This document shows positions 1 through 12,600 of a stretch of DNA of 64,000 bases, in pieces (the stretch's first letter is position 1; the number at the start of each line of letters is the position of its first letter). The notes beneath the pieces are model-generated. The model was not told where the DNA came from, searched no databases, and saw only the letters and a list, made by a program, of their open reading frames with translations. A program made the position numbers and the translations under genes. The DNA is from Branchiostoma floridae (Eukaryota; Chordata; Leptocardii; Amphioxiformes; Branchiostomatidae). The DNA is taken from contig NC_049983.1 of assembly GCF_000003815.2 (NCBI RefSeq), positions 782,524 to 846,523 of the forward strand. Reading direction: 5' to 3'.

Positions 1-118
1 ACAGAAGGTGTGTGGCGGCCGGAGATATGAGCCTGGAAACTCCTTTCCAGGCATATTCATTCCACGTAACACGTTCAACAGGTAGGTCTTATAATCCAGG
101 CTCCGGTTTTTTCTTCGA
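1..118 (-). repeat. Inverted copy of 17671-17788
   Basis: The first 118 bases are the reverse complement of 17671-17788 with few mismatches (for example agaaggtgtgtggcgg; ccacgtaacacgttcaac). The window edge cuts the copy. Confidence 0.85.
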
Positions 119-1797
119 TAATAAGATTTGCGTGAACCTAGGGTTGGGAAGCAGTAAACTAAAAATCATATCAATTTTACTGGCGCCAAGGGTGAAGGAG
201 GTAAATATAGTTATAACCTTCTTGCTAAGTATCGGCTCTAACGGACTTCCCTGACCGGGTAAGACGGATAATATTTTACATAAGTCTCTTGTCCGAGGAT
301 CAAGTATACCGGTAAGTAGCCCTCAGTTTAAATATATAGCGTCGACTATCATGGCTAACCGGTAAGGAACCATGTCAGCATGAACAAAATAAAATGCAAG
401 CTTTGGTCTATTAAAAAACTGGGGCCATGCCAATATAATGTTAAGTACCATATACAACATTTGCATGCTTCTTTATGTGATTATGTGAAGAGTTGTTAAG
501 GCATGGACCTTAGGTATAAGTTCAGAATGCCAGAATAGATTCTCAGTTGCAATGATACCCCCCTCCCCCAAACCTGGAGAGTTAACTGCATTTACAGGGG
601 ATTCTGGACAAGAAGGGCTCAGCTCTTCAGGGCGGGCTAACTGAAATATTAGCTTAAGTACAGGGGCCCCACTCACAACAATCCAAGCAAGGGTTCACAT
701 GAAGTATCGACTGTCTATAAAACTGCTTCCAGTCATAATTCCAGAGTATGATACCCTGGGAAAACCTGACCCCAGAGCCGCGCGCAAGGTTTACCGATCT
801 TTGCCACACGCGCCCCCAGAACACCCGCCGCCCATCACCCACCTGCTCGACAATCCAGCTGGCCTCAACTATCACTTGCCTTTCAGAGAAGTAAGCGATA
901 GTCAGGTCCCAGGCTGGCATTAAGTGGGGCCAGCTGGTAGTAGGGCAGGTGTATAGTTGCGGGCATGCGTGAAGCAGGCAGGGATCGGTAACTCTTCTTC
1001 GTGCCGCTTCTTTGAGATTGGTTTCCCTGGGTAAGACTATATGACTATCTACAATTTTTTACACTGACAGTTCTACCTCATCATGATTGGGTGTTTAAAT
1101 TTTCTCAGAACATTCATTATTGCTTCAGTTTCATTTTTGGTAAATCTTTCCCCAGGAAATGGGCGTCATNNNNNNNNNNNNNNNNNNNNNNNNNNNNNNN
1201 NNNNNNNNNNNNNNNNNNNNNNNNNNNNNNNNNNNNNNNNNNNNNNNNNNNNNNNNNNNNNNNNNNNNNNNNNNNNNNNNNNNNNNNNNNNNNNNNNNNN
1301 NNNNNNNNNNNNNNNNNNNNNNNNNNNNNNNNNNNNNNNNNNNNNNNNNNNNNNNNNNNNNNNNNNNNNNNNNNNNNNNNNNNNNNNNNNNNNNNNNNNN
1401 NNNNNNNNNNNNNNNNNNNNNNNNNNNNNNNNNNNNNNNNNNNNNNNNNNNNNNNNNNNNNNNNNNNNNNNNNNNNNNNNNNNNNNNNNNNNNNNNNNNN
1501 NNNNNNNNNNNNNNNNNNNNNNNNNNNNNNNNNNNNNNNNNNNNNNNNNNNNNNNNNNNNNNNNNNNNNNNNNNNNNNNNNNNNNNNNNNNNNNNNNNNN
1601 NNNNNNNNGCATTGTAGTTGATAATGAAAATAAATTTGTTATTCCAAACTATCCAAAGTACAATCTGAACGTATTCTGTAACACTCAAAGAGACCAATAC
1701 ACAATGTAAATCATACTAAATGTTTGTCTCGCTCTCCATTATGATACTAGTCTGTACTGGACTTGAACTTGATCCTCTGGACATGAATCGTGGTGTC
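119..1797. other. No gene recognised; includes gap 1170-1608
   Basis: Only short frames without splice partners or family similarity. Frames across the N-run are artefacts. Confidence 0.6.
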
Positions 1798-1990
1798 ATC
1801 TAGACTGTGGTGTCCTACCGGCCAAACAGTTCGGGTGTTTGGTCCAGAGCGCAGGGGTCCTGGGTTCTGGGTTTGAATCCCCTGACCATATTGTGCCTTC
1901 GGCACGACTGCTTCACATAACTTTCCTCACTTCACTCTCAGGTGAAAATAGGTACTTTCATGTAACATAGGATAGGATGTTAAAAAAAAA
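1798..1990 (+). mobile_element. tRNA-derived SINE, degraded
   Basis: The B-box-like gggtttgaatcccctg at about 1869-1884 is preceded by a weak A-box region. The body (gtgccttcggcacgactgc) ends in an A run near 1982. It may be 5'-damaged. Confidence 0.4.
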
Positions 1991-4900
1991 ACTTTAATGG
2001 AGGCCCAGTGTTTGAAGAGAGCCACACCTTGGGTATAGTTCTCACCAGACATAGTTCACAGTGCAATATACAGCGCAATTCACACATTTAGGTTACCTGT
2101 ATTACAATGTAGTGCTGAATGGCAGCTGCTCCAAACCCTTCCTATTCAGCCCCACCAATTACAAGCTCCTTGCAATTCAGCTTATGATGCCAAGAGATCT
2201 ACTTGTCCGTAATTCAAAACTGTATCTGTTCAATAACATCCTGTACCTGGATTTTCTGTACTACTACTACAAAAATGTACTGGTACCTGTACCCACCCTG
2301 ATGCATGGATGTACATGTCCGTATCCAACTTGTATCACACAGGCTTACAGGCTTTCATCAAATGAATTGAATACAGTCTTCATGTGCGCCGAGTGCAGCA
2401 CAGTCTAAAATTCAAATACCAGACTTTGATGTTGGATAGCTGTTGGTACAAGTTTTGTTTGTTGACACTGTGTGTTGTGCATCACCCTGGTCCCATCCCT
2501 CCTGCAGGGCAGATCACCATCCCACCCAAGGGAGTAGCTCAAAATAAATCATAGTTCAATTAGAATACTGTTCTAGTTGGTGTCAGCACAACGATAAAAT
2601 AATTGCGGTCCTCTGAAGTTGCTAAAATCAAACAAATCAAGAAGGAGAGTCTGTAGGACACATTTCTCCGTGAAGTAAATTATGGTATTTACGGTTTGTT
2701 TTAGATGTTTGATACATGGCAAATGTCAGACTAAACTTAAAAATAATCTTGACAATGCAAAGACTCAGTCCCATACCCAGACAAATATGTGTATCTAATT
2801 GCTGTTTCCGTTTTGTGTTCTTGTTCATCAAAACAAAAGGCACTAACCATGAGTACAGTGTACTAGAGCTAACCCAACATCTGCTTGGATCTTTGAGAGC
2901 TGTTTCCTTTAATAAGCCACCAAAGGACAGTAAAACAACACCTGCTTCGAGAAAAGGCTGTAAGTGGGGACCAAAACAAGCAGACTGCATCTCTCTATGA
3001 ATGTTCCACAATTTTCTGAATATTAGGAGTGTTCTTTGAAAGTTACACAGTAAGCAAAACAATGTGCATTATCAGTTTGTCACATAGGTACCATTTGCCA
3101 AAGTAGTGTGTCATAGTTATCTACCGAACCGATCGTGAGATACATGTCAAGCTGCAAGGAGCATAAACTCAGACAATTTCAAAACCCCTTGTCACGTCAG
3201 CATGTGACCTTCCTTTCCAGGAAGTAATTACAGTATACTGTAACAAGTCACTCCTGCAAGGTCTCAGAGAATATTGTGTTCTTATTACCACCATGAAAAA
3301 TGGAGGTATGAGGTCAGAGGGCCAAAGAAAAACAGTTTCCAGCTTTCACTTTTACAGTTATCTGTCCTTAAAACTTGCAAGCAATTCTGTGCAGTGTGTA
3401 CAAGTCATGGCCTGGTATCTAACCATGTTATATAACTCCCTAGTCTCTTCTTTTGTATCTGCAAGGATTTGCAGAGAGGACAAAGGAGACTTGGAGCTAT
3501 AAAAGGGCTGGATACCAGGCTATTTACTAGTAGTTGTGAAATGCTTGTGGTTAAAGATCAATCAGTGTCATCAGCAACAGAAGGTTCAAGTTAAAGGCAA
3601 TGTATCTGACTGTAGGTTATTCTGCCAGACATTAATCTCTATGTCTTTTGCATTTGTCAGTTTGTTTTCTGACGTGCAACTCACATGTGCTACGCAATAA
3701 CTGCATCCATCTTTCTTTTGTTTTGTAAATGGTGTTGCTCAATACAAGGCCAGTGCTGGCCACATTTAAACTAAGGACTGAACTAATTGAAGATGTAAGG
3801 AGATAGCTGTGTACTTGGTTTGGAAATCTAATGTGGGTTGTATTTGTGTGGGAAGCACTCCCCAGAAAGAGAGTTCCACATTTAGTCCAAGGATAGACGC
3901 TTTTGCTAAAAGGGGGTATTATTGTACACTTTCCACACAAGAGGTATAACATTTTACTGCACATGCTTACTTGGCAGTTGCATTCTTTCTTACTGTGGAT
4001 GTGTATAATACCATGATATACTGAAGCTGATAGTCCCTACTAGTAAGACATCTACATTGTTACTATTATGCCCCTACGTAGCTAGATAAAAGTAACACTT
4101 ACAGCACAACAGATCTGTGGGTCTTTAAAACTAAAGAGGGAGGTAGCCTGCTGAGGTAGCCACCCTGCTATAGCCTGCCCACCATTTCCAGACACCCTAT
4201 TACAAGAATCCCTTTCTCAGTTTTTTTTAATATCATCTGTAGGAGTTTCACCCACTGAGCCTGGCTGGGCATTCCTTTCTATGATTATATGTGCATGCGG
4301 TAAGAAAGAATATTTGGAGCTTAATAATAATAATGATAATAACATTTGTATAGGTGTCAGAACAGTCATACAGGTCTGGACCTAAACAACTGTGCCTGTC
4401 CTGTACCTTCAAATAAACTAAATACTGATCATGATGGACACAACTTTTTAAGACTACAGATAAGTAATTCCAAAGCAATGATGACTATTGTTATATTCTT
4501 GCAGTTGATAATCAAAAAGTAAACTTTGCTAGAGGTTGAAATAGATGTTAGTATTCATATAAAGATTCCAATTTATCATTTTAAAAGTCATTAAGCTACA
4601 TCATTATTTTATAGCTTAAAAGATGATTGATCAAACTTGTTAATGTACATGATCTGGTCTGGACCTTACCTAAACCTGTGTACCAGTACACATGTGGTAC
4701 CCTGACAGTGTTAGTTGGGCTTCGAAACCTGGTGTACTTGAAGTTGAATATTGATATTGTTTGCTTTTTGTTTGAACCTTTGAATTTATTTAGTCATGAA
4801 AAGCTCAAATCCGCCTGCAGTAATACTATGGCTGTTTTTAACATCTCTTGCAATCAGGTGGAATCTGAAAGTCACTTTTGAATAAGCATAACTTGAATTT

Positions 4901-5205
4901 GTAAGCTCTACTATTAGTACACCAGTAGGTATTGACAGTCACTCTGAGCTGCCAGCTGTACTGCATGGCTACCACCTGTGTCCCTCTAATGGGAATATCC
5001 AAAATCTGTGAGGGATTGTAATCCAAAGCAGTGACCCTGTAGTGTACCATTGATCAATATTGACTGAAGAAAGCGATGCATACATGTATGTCAAATGCAG
5101 ATGTACCAGCACCTTATAAGGTACAGGGTCTGATTTAGTATTGTCTCAATGGCTGAAATTGTCTATGATGGCTTCCAGAACACAACTAGCAAGAACATTA
5201 ATGTA
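1991..5205. other. No gene recognised
   Basis: A/T-rich non-coding sequence with short open frames (up to 141 codons) of no recognisable composition, and small ataata runs near 4320. Confidence 0.55.
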
Positions 5206-5669
5206 CAGTCAAACCTGTATTAGCGGCCACCACATGGCCATAGTGGCCACTTTTTGTCGGTCCCTTCGATTCATAATGATTAAGAAATAGGCTTAGCGGC
5301 CACCTGTCCAATGCGGCCACGGCCACACGTCCGGTCCCGTCGATACAGAAACACTGCCTATTGCAACCATACAGTGACCATATGTCACCCTGCACCGAGT
5401 TTGAAATCGTTACAAGTTTGCAAGGATTTGGAATTCCCAACAGGGTCATTTTGGCGACAGTAGAAGGTATGCATGCCTTGAGCATCAAAATGCAAGTCTT
5501 TGTCGGTGAATTTACTGATCGAGACAATGTTACTTGGTGAGAAAGATTAGTGGGAACTGAAATCATATGTAACTTGCTCGTGGTCAACATTTTCTCTTTA
5601 GTGGCCACCTGTCTACAGTGGCCGTATTTCTCCAGTCCCTTGATTGGCCGCTATAGACAGGTTTGACTT
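5206..5669. mobile_element. TA-target MITE (CAGTCAAACC termini)
   Basis: The left end CAGTCAAACCTGTATTAGCG and right end cgctatagacaggtttgact are inverted, with TA on both sides. Sub-terminal ggccac words repeat as internal inverted copies. Confidence 0.7.
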
Positions 5670-6106
5670 TAGTTGTTATGAGGGTACCATAGCAGTACTG
5701 CGGTACTCCAAGGTGAGACTTGACACTGCAAGTAATATTTGCACATGGCATGTGGGTTTGGAGACTAGTACCACGAAACAACAGTTGTATGGCTTGTTGG
5801 ACTGGATACATGGTAAGTTATTGTACAGGTAATATTTTCATGTTTCTGTGATATACCATGTAAAGTATCATACTGATAATTTTTTGCATGGTTCTTTGGT
5901 CTGGAGACCAGGTCAGGTGCTGTACAACTTAAGACATATATGACTTCTCGGTCTGTATACCAGGTACCGTACAGGTAAGATATTTTGGATTGTAGGTCTG
6001 GGCACCAGGTTAGTACTGTATAGGTAACAATAGTGCCATATGCATGGCTTTTTGGTCTGTATAACAGGTATGTACCATACAGGTAGCATATTATGGATTG
6101 TTGGTA

Positions 6107-6340
6107 AAGGTGTCCTCTCAATGCACTTGCATCAAGCTTGCGTCACTGCGGGATTCAAAAGATACTCAACGAATTTCAGAGATAAAGAATGAATTTTCTT
6201 ACGTTTTGTGTATTTTGTCTTCTAAGTCATACTTTTACGTATTACGCAATATCTAAATTATAAAAAATAGGAGAAAATAACAGAACAGTGACGCAGTGAA
6301 CAAACCCCGCAGTGACACAAGTACAGTGAGAGGGCACCTT
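6107..6340. mobile_element. MITE with TA target site, inside the minisatellite
   Basis: The ends AAGGTGTCCTCTCA and TGAGAGGGCACCTT are inverted repeats flanked by TA. The inner parts gtcactgcggg and cccgcagtgac are also inverted. The same family is at 36325-36602. Confidence 0.75.
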
Positions 6341-6360
6341 TAGTACCCTTTATCTTCAGG

Positions 6361-6860
6361 TAACATATGCATGGCTTGTTGGTCTGTATACCCGGTAAGT
6401 ACTGTGCATGTAACATATGCATGGCTTGTTGGTCTGTATACCTGGTAAGTACTGTGCAGGTAACATATGCATGGCTTGTTGGTCTGTATACCTGGTAAGT
6501 ACTGTGCAGGTAACATATGCATGGCTTGTTGGTCTGTATACCCAGTAAGTACTGTGCATGTAACATATGCATGGCTTGTTGGTCTGTATACCTGGTAAGT
6601 ACTGTGCAGGTAACATACGCATGGCTTGTTGGTCTGTATACCTGGTAAGTACTGTGCAGGTAACATATGCATGGCTTGTTGGTCTGTATACCTGGGAGGT
6701 ACTGTGCTGGTAACATATGCATGGCTTGTTGGTCTGTATACCTGGTAAGTACCATAGAGGTAACATATGCATGGCTTGTTGGTCTGTATACCTGGTAAGT
6801 ACCATAGAGGTAACATATGCATGGATTGTTGGTCTGTATATAACCGGTAAGGTACCATAC
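6361..6860. repeat. 50-bp minisatellite, ten tandem copies
   Basis: Ten head-to-tail units of exactly 50 bp begin taacatatgcatggcttgtt and continue ggtctgtatacctggtaagt, then actgtgcagg. Copies differ at a few positions only. Each unit holds the consensus donor ggtaagt. Because 50 is not a multiple of three, the long minus-strand frames here are by-products of the repeat. Degenerate older units flank it (5680-6105 and 6847-6960). Confidence 0.95.
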
Positions 6861-7088
6861 AGGAAAAATTTACATGGTTCTTTGATCTAGCTGGACACCA
6901 GGTAATATACTGAACAGGTACTAGTAATATTTGTAAGATATTTAGTCTAGAGAATGGTAAAGCATTTTACAGGTTTATCATATAATTTTCAAATCTGAGA
7001 ACAAGATAAATGCTTATCTCTATAGGTGACTGGACACCATGTGTTTGATCAAAAGTACATCACTGAAAACTTTTCTCTTTCTTTTCAG

Positions 7089-7205
7089 GGCATTGATGTA
7101 AAATGGCAGAAGGAGAGAAGCTCAGATTACACAGCAGGAGTCAGAGATCTTCATACATCACTGTTATCTGTGTATACAGTGGTCAAAGCACCTGTTAGTT
7201 GTTAA
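7089..7205 (+). CDS. Terminal exon of an unidentified gene
   Basis: The acceptor cttttcag is followed by 38 codons and TAA at 7203-7205. Only one of the three frames is open; the other two stop within five codons. The peptide starts GIDVKWQKERSSDYTAGVRD and ends VVKAPVSC, with composition typical of a folded protein. I do not recognise it. A 3' UTR of about 550 bases with AATAAA follows. Upstream exons are not identified. The intron before it contains a 50-bp minisatellite carrying consensus donors. Confidence 0.5.
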   Translation, partial: GIDVKWQKERSSDYTAGVRDLHTSLLSVYTVVKAPVSC

Positions 7206-7624
7206 CAACTTTGTTGGTCCGACTGAAGACTACATGTTACATACTTGTAGACAAATATGAAATTGTCAGGTAGATTGGTTAGAACTGTCCTGATGAATTG
7301 TAGAATAAGACTTCGTTTGCTCTAGTCATTTAAGTCTCTAAAATTGTATAAAGCATACACGGTGGTAATGATTCGATTCTATATTGAATTTCGCACAATA
7401 TTTGTATTCTGCTGGTACTAAGTTTACTGTAAGTAATATGCTTCTCCAATAGGAGTGCTGTATATTACAACTATACATTCAATGAATGATAATTTGACCT
7501 GCCAAACCTTGTCTATTGTTTCAAATGTTTTTTTTGTGTGCAGCACATACAGGTCATATGCATAGGTTCATTTTTCGATGCCTGATCCTGAAATGTAAAT
7601 ATGTGAATACGTACACTTGCAAGT

Positions 7625-7627
<3 letters not shown>

Positions 7628-7664
<37 letters not shown>
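7628..7664. repeat. (TA)n microsatellite
   Basis: About 18 TA units in the 3' UTR of the 7089 exon. Confidence 0.95.
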
Positions 7665-7671
<7 letters not shown>

Positions 7672-7750
7672 AAATACTTACCGTTTGTGATGCCTATTGC
7701 TGCAGTACAATGTGAACCACTCAAAATTGACCACCAAAACGTTGGAGTGG

Positions 7751-7756
7751 AATAAA
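7751..7756 (+). terminator. Polyadenylation signal after the 7089 exon
   Basis: AATAAA is followed by gaaactttaagg, at the end of a 3' UTR that includes a (TA)n run. Confidence 0.5.
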
Positions 7757-8099
7757 GAAACTTTAAGGGTTGTAAGAAAAAAGAGTCTCTTCATTCACAG
7801 AAATTAGCATTTTCATAATATAGATGGTGCACGATAATTGGAGACCATATCTTTTAATTCCAAGACAGCAGATTGTCAATTGTCATTATTGAGTGCACCT
7901 GAATAATGTTTGTTAGTTTTGTTTATGTGTATTCATGTGTGTGGAGTGGAGTGGGTGGCTACCAGATCACGGGACCTAATTTGGACCTGTGTAATATCCA
8001 AAAATCTGAGTACAAAATACCCAAGGTCAAAAACCTGAATCGAAAAAATAAACTGAACAATGTACAAATACACCCACTAGACATATCTACTCAGAAATC

Positions 8100-9170
8100 T
8101 AGTAGGTAATTTGGCAAAAAAGGGTTTAACAATTTTGTAAGCAAATCTGATTGTCTCAATTAAACTAAATCAGTCTACGTCTACTAACCCTAGAAATTAG
8201 GGTTAAGGTTAGAGTTAGCACTTAAACACTCATATCTCCACAACAAAGCACGCAATTTCAAAACGGATTTTAGAGTACAAGTACCCTTTAAAAGACCTTT
8301 CTTATCATACCAAGTGTGACCACCTTGAATGCAATATATACCCTAACCCTAGCTATAATCGCCTTGAATACCCTATAGTCCTAACCGATCCCTATCCCTA
8401 GAAGTTAGGGTTAGCGCTTAAACACTCATATCTCCACAACAAAGCAAGCAATTCAAAACGGATTTCAGATTACAAGTACGCACCGAAAGACCTTTCTAAT
8501 CATACCAAGTTTGACCGCCTTGAATGCACTATATACCCTAACCCTAGCTATAACCGCCTTGAATACACAATAGTCCTAAGTAACTCCTAACCCGATCCCT
8601 ATCCCTAGCAATTAGGGTTAGGGTTAGCGCTTAAACACTCATATCTCCACAACAAAGCACGCAATTTCAAAACGGATTTCAGATTACAAGTAAACGTTAA
8701 AAGACCTTTCTAATCATACCAAGTTTGACCACCTTGAATGCAATATATACCCTAACCCTAGCTATAACCGCCTTGAATACCCTATAGTCCTAACCCGATC
8801 CCTATCCTTAGCAATTAGGGTTAGGGTTAGCGCTTAAACACTCATATCTCCACAACAAAGCAAGCAATTTCAAAACGGATTTCAGATTACAAGTACCCAT
8901 CAAAAGACCTTTCTAATCATACCAAGTTTGACTGCCTTGAACGCACTATACACCCTAACCCTAGCTCTAACCCTAACCCTAACCCTAACCCAAACCCTAA
9001 CCCTAACCCTTGAAATTAGGGTTAGGGTTAGCGCTTAAACACTCATATCTCCACAACAAAGCACGCAATTTCAAAACGGATTTCAGATTACAGGTACCTA
9101 ACAAATGACCTTTCTAATCATACCAAGTTTGACCACCTTGAATGCAATATATACCCTAACCCTAGCCTAA
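8100..9170. repeat. ~200-bp tandem repeat with interstitial telomeric sequence
   Basis: Five units begin near 8221, 8417, 8630, 8833 and 9034 (spacing 196-213) with cttaaacactcatatctcc, aaaacggattt and accttt(c)taatcatacc. Each is bordered by ccctaaccctag on one side and ttagggttaggg on the other. The longest CCCTAA run is 8951-9009. Confidence 0.9.
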
Positions 9171-9599
9171 GTCGGAAGGCACCCTAGCGCTCCGACCGCA
9201 ATGTAATTTCTAGGTCGATTTGAACCCCACATGACGGGAGAGCGTTTTCCTTTATAAAACGAAAATGAAGTAATATTTGTCGCAGAAATTTTCACCACGG
9301 TAGGCTAATATGGTGATCTATATGATCATATAGCAGTTATGATCTTCCGTTCATCTTCTTGAAGATATAAGCAATTCATCTTTGCCCAAACGACGTCTGT
9401 GCAACAGGTGGCGCTTATTGGTGGCTTTTTCGAGTTTAAGATTCTTCTATTCATCAAGGATGATTTACACAATTAGCAAGCATAGGTATGTTGATATTCC
9501 AATTGTGAAATTACCTTCAGAATGCGTTTTGATGAATATATTCATAAACAACAAAAAGAAGTATATACAATAGCGACAGTCAATTGTGACTAGCGACAT

Positions 9600-10471
9600 T
9601 TAGTGGTACTGCAAAATTTGCCCTAGCGTGGTGTATTATTGACGTCTTTTGGCGAGTTTTGACACCTACTCTATTATGATGATCAGTAAAATGAGAAACA
9701 ATTTTATTCATTTGTTCAAGTCTTTTCTGTGCACACATCATGTAATTTGAACAACTGAAAAGCCTTCCATTTATTGAAGTCCAGTTATCGGAAACAATAG
9801 AGTTTCCTGATTTTCAAATCAAGTCCTCATTTGCATAATATGTGTATTACTATAAAAATCTTTGCCTGAGCGACCTGCATGCCTAAAATGACGGAAATCC
9901 GTTGTTTCTTCCTTCAGTTATACTCTTTGGAATTTAAAACACTCCTGCATTTCCAAAATCACACATTAGGAGATTCAAAACCTACCCTACCTTGTCCTGC
10001 CACCCAAACGTCAAGACCTTACCATGTTCGTGATAAGAGATGCATTGAAAAACTACTATAATGGAATATTCTCATTCATCATGCAAATGGCCCCCATTTT
10101 GCATAATTAATATTTCATTTTGTATATTTTGGCCTAAGCCACCTACATACAATCATGAAAATCCGTTATTTGCAACTTACACCTATCTTGAGTTATCCTT
10201 TGTGGATTTTATCTAATACACAAAATGTCCAAACTTACACAACTTCTTCCAGAGGTATCTAATTAACACATCGAGTCCATACCTTGTTCACAACACAAGA
10301 TATATGGAAAAAATTGAATTTCAACGGCAGTATCAAAGGAAGATGTAGCTAGGGGGCCAAAAATCACATCCCACCAACACACTTAGTATCAAACCAATCC
10401 ATTCAGCCATTCCAACACACTTAGTATCAAACCAATCCATTCAGCCATTCTTGAATTATTTAGACAGACAG

Positions 10472-10502
<31 letters not shown>

Positions 10503-10560
10503 AACGCTAGACTAAGTGAAAATATAACCTCCATGAATATATTATGGAGGTAATAATAAT
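9600..10560. repeat. Dispersed repeat with (CA)n and 'ggaggtaat' end
   Basis: Two diverged copies of a unit (gcctgagcgacctgcatg near 9865; gcctaagccacctacata near 10132) precede a 37-40-bp tandem doublet (10385-10454), then cagacagacacaca and (CA)n, and an end atggaggtaataataat. A related end lies at 53395-53612. Confidence 0.6.
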
Positions 10561-11504
10561 AATATACACAGATGTGCTAGCAAAACATTTTGTTTAATAG
10601 AAGAGATACATGTATCATATCAAAAACAAAACTTTAAAGAAATTTGCAATGTCCTTAGATTCGGTGTCACTTGACAACATGGCAACTTCAAGACTGTGCA
10701 TATGGTGGATTTGTTTTCGAGTCCTTACATAACCATGGTAAGTTAAAACAATCTGATTCATCCTTAAATAAGGAATATTGGTGACTGCTTACCTGCCCTT
10801 AAACCATTGACTCATAAAGCTAATGACTCACTGTGTTTATCAAGACCACTGTTTATTTCATGATGACTTGACTGCAAAGTAAAGCTTGACAAATTTAGGG
10901 GATCCAATACTTGGAAAAGAAAGGCCAACACTTTTCATACATTTGGATATAATCCTTGCATGTCTTTGCACTTACTGTATGTTTTGTATATGTAATTTGC
11001 CACGAAGGAAAATTCATACAGTTACATAATAAACTGATATGGAAAAATAGATAAATCCCAATTATTCAGATTATATTCACACAAAACAAAAGAAAAATAA
11101 AAGCTTCTTAACCATCAATTCCCTGTTCTTGTTACCCCTATCATCATGTGCTTGAGTGGCAGTATTGCTTAGCAAGACTCACACTAGGTCTCAACACATA
11201 CAATGTCTTACATTGACAGTGACCTCATACATGTGTGTACAGGTTATGGTGAAACGCACGTACTGCACTATAAACATGAAATTCTGTGATTTAAAATCTA
11301 TTCACCAGGAACTGCTCATACACCTATTTTTGACAGAACATCTGAAACACACATCCATAAATAGTATAATGATTCTATCCTTCCCTATAGTTACCTTTAA
11401 TACATTCTAAGGCTGTTCAATATATGGAATATATGGTAAAACACAGAACATCAGAAAGTCACTGCTCCTTTTCAATCAGTCATGCTTACAATTACAGTTA
11501 CTGA

Positions 11505-11575
11505 AAGCATATATAGTTATGGAATATATAATGCAAGTTAAGCATATATAGTTATGGAATATATAATGCAAGTTA
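11505..11575. repeat. Tandem doublet of ~37 bp
   Basis: Two copies of agcatatatagttatggaat with atataatgcaagtta, nearly identical. Confidence 0.9.
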
Positions 11576-12237
11576 CTGTAATTGACAAGCAAAATGGTTT
11601 CTCACAACATTGCATTAATGGTGATACATTAGGTATTAGCTGCAACATTTTCTATTACATCTTCAATCCAAAGATTCCAAAAGCATCTGAATCAGATGTA
11701 TCAATGTCAATGTAACAATTACAAACACAGCACACTGCATATTTTTAATCTATATACACCTCTACCAGTTGCTTAACTTTTCCACAGTACAGACTGTACC
11801 TCGCTGCATTTTTCTTAATTACTACCGGGACTTGGTTGGTGTTCATAGATGACTCCTCCATGCAGAAACAGGTTAATCCATTTCTGCATAATCAGCTTCT
11901 CGTCTGCTGCCATCCCATGTGTACAGATAACACACTGGTGGCCTGACTGGGTTGGGTATCATCAGCACCTATAGCAACAGCAACACAAAAATATACATCA
12001 GTTGTGATGGGCATGATTCTGGTGAAGGATACGTTAACAGAGACAATGTATTGCATTGTTCTTGGTGCTTATGGTAGGCATAAAAGGGTATCTGATTAGT
12101 ATCTTGTGATCTATGGCAACAATAAAGACACTACTGAGATGTATCAATTTTCTCCTGTAGATATAACTTTTGACACATGTCTCTGTGGCTCATCACCCAT
12201 CAGAAACTGTAGAAAAGCTAAATTTGTAAACACACCC

Positions 12238-12326
12238 ACAAACACACACACACACACACATGCCCCCCCCGCCACACACACACAGTGCCACACAGACACA
12301 CACACACAGACACACACACACACACA

Positions 12327-12367
<41 letters not shown>

Positions 12368-12600
12368 TCACACACACAGACACAGTGCCACACAGACACT
12401 CACACACACACATTCACACACACACACACAATAACTCTTACACACACTCACACACAAATGCCCGAGAGAGCACACACACATACACATACACACACTCACA
12501 GTCAAACACACACACAAATATGAACAGACACAAACGCGCACACACTCTTATTCACAAAAACATGCACATACACAGAGATACACACACATTCACACTCATA
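12238..12600. repeat. (CA)n microsatellite with variants
   Basis: About 360 bases of mostly cacaca with inserted gacaca, ctcaca and gtgcca. The open frames over it are low-complexity by-products. Confidence 0.97.

Larger units (their letters stand above)
5680..6960. repeat. Larger ancestral minisatellite field
   Basis: Diverged units with ggtctg(t/g)atacc, ggta and cataca(g) are seen before and after the fresh ten-copy block. A TA-target MITE (6107-6340) interrupts the field. The earliest unit-like stretch, around 5788-5818, reads tatggcttgttggactgg, then atacatggtaagt. Confidence 0.7.

Noticed and set aside
1083..1709. Long frames across 1170-1608, and those at 42386-42764, 52398-53387 and 57440-58089
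   Set aside because: Most of their length is N, so they have no evidential value.
2637..3062. 141-codon minus-strand frame
   Set aside because: No domain, no splice support, and composition consistent with chance.
5198..5811. Minus-strand frames of 136 and 75 codons
   Set aside because: They lie over a TA-target MITE (5206-5669) and its ggccac repeats.
6258..6858. Three overlapping minus-strand frames of 149-172 codons with YTDQQAMHML-type repeats
   Set aside because: They are the same 50-bp minisatellite read in three frames. A unit not divisible by three makes all frames open together; there is no independent sign of coding.
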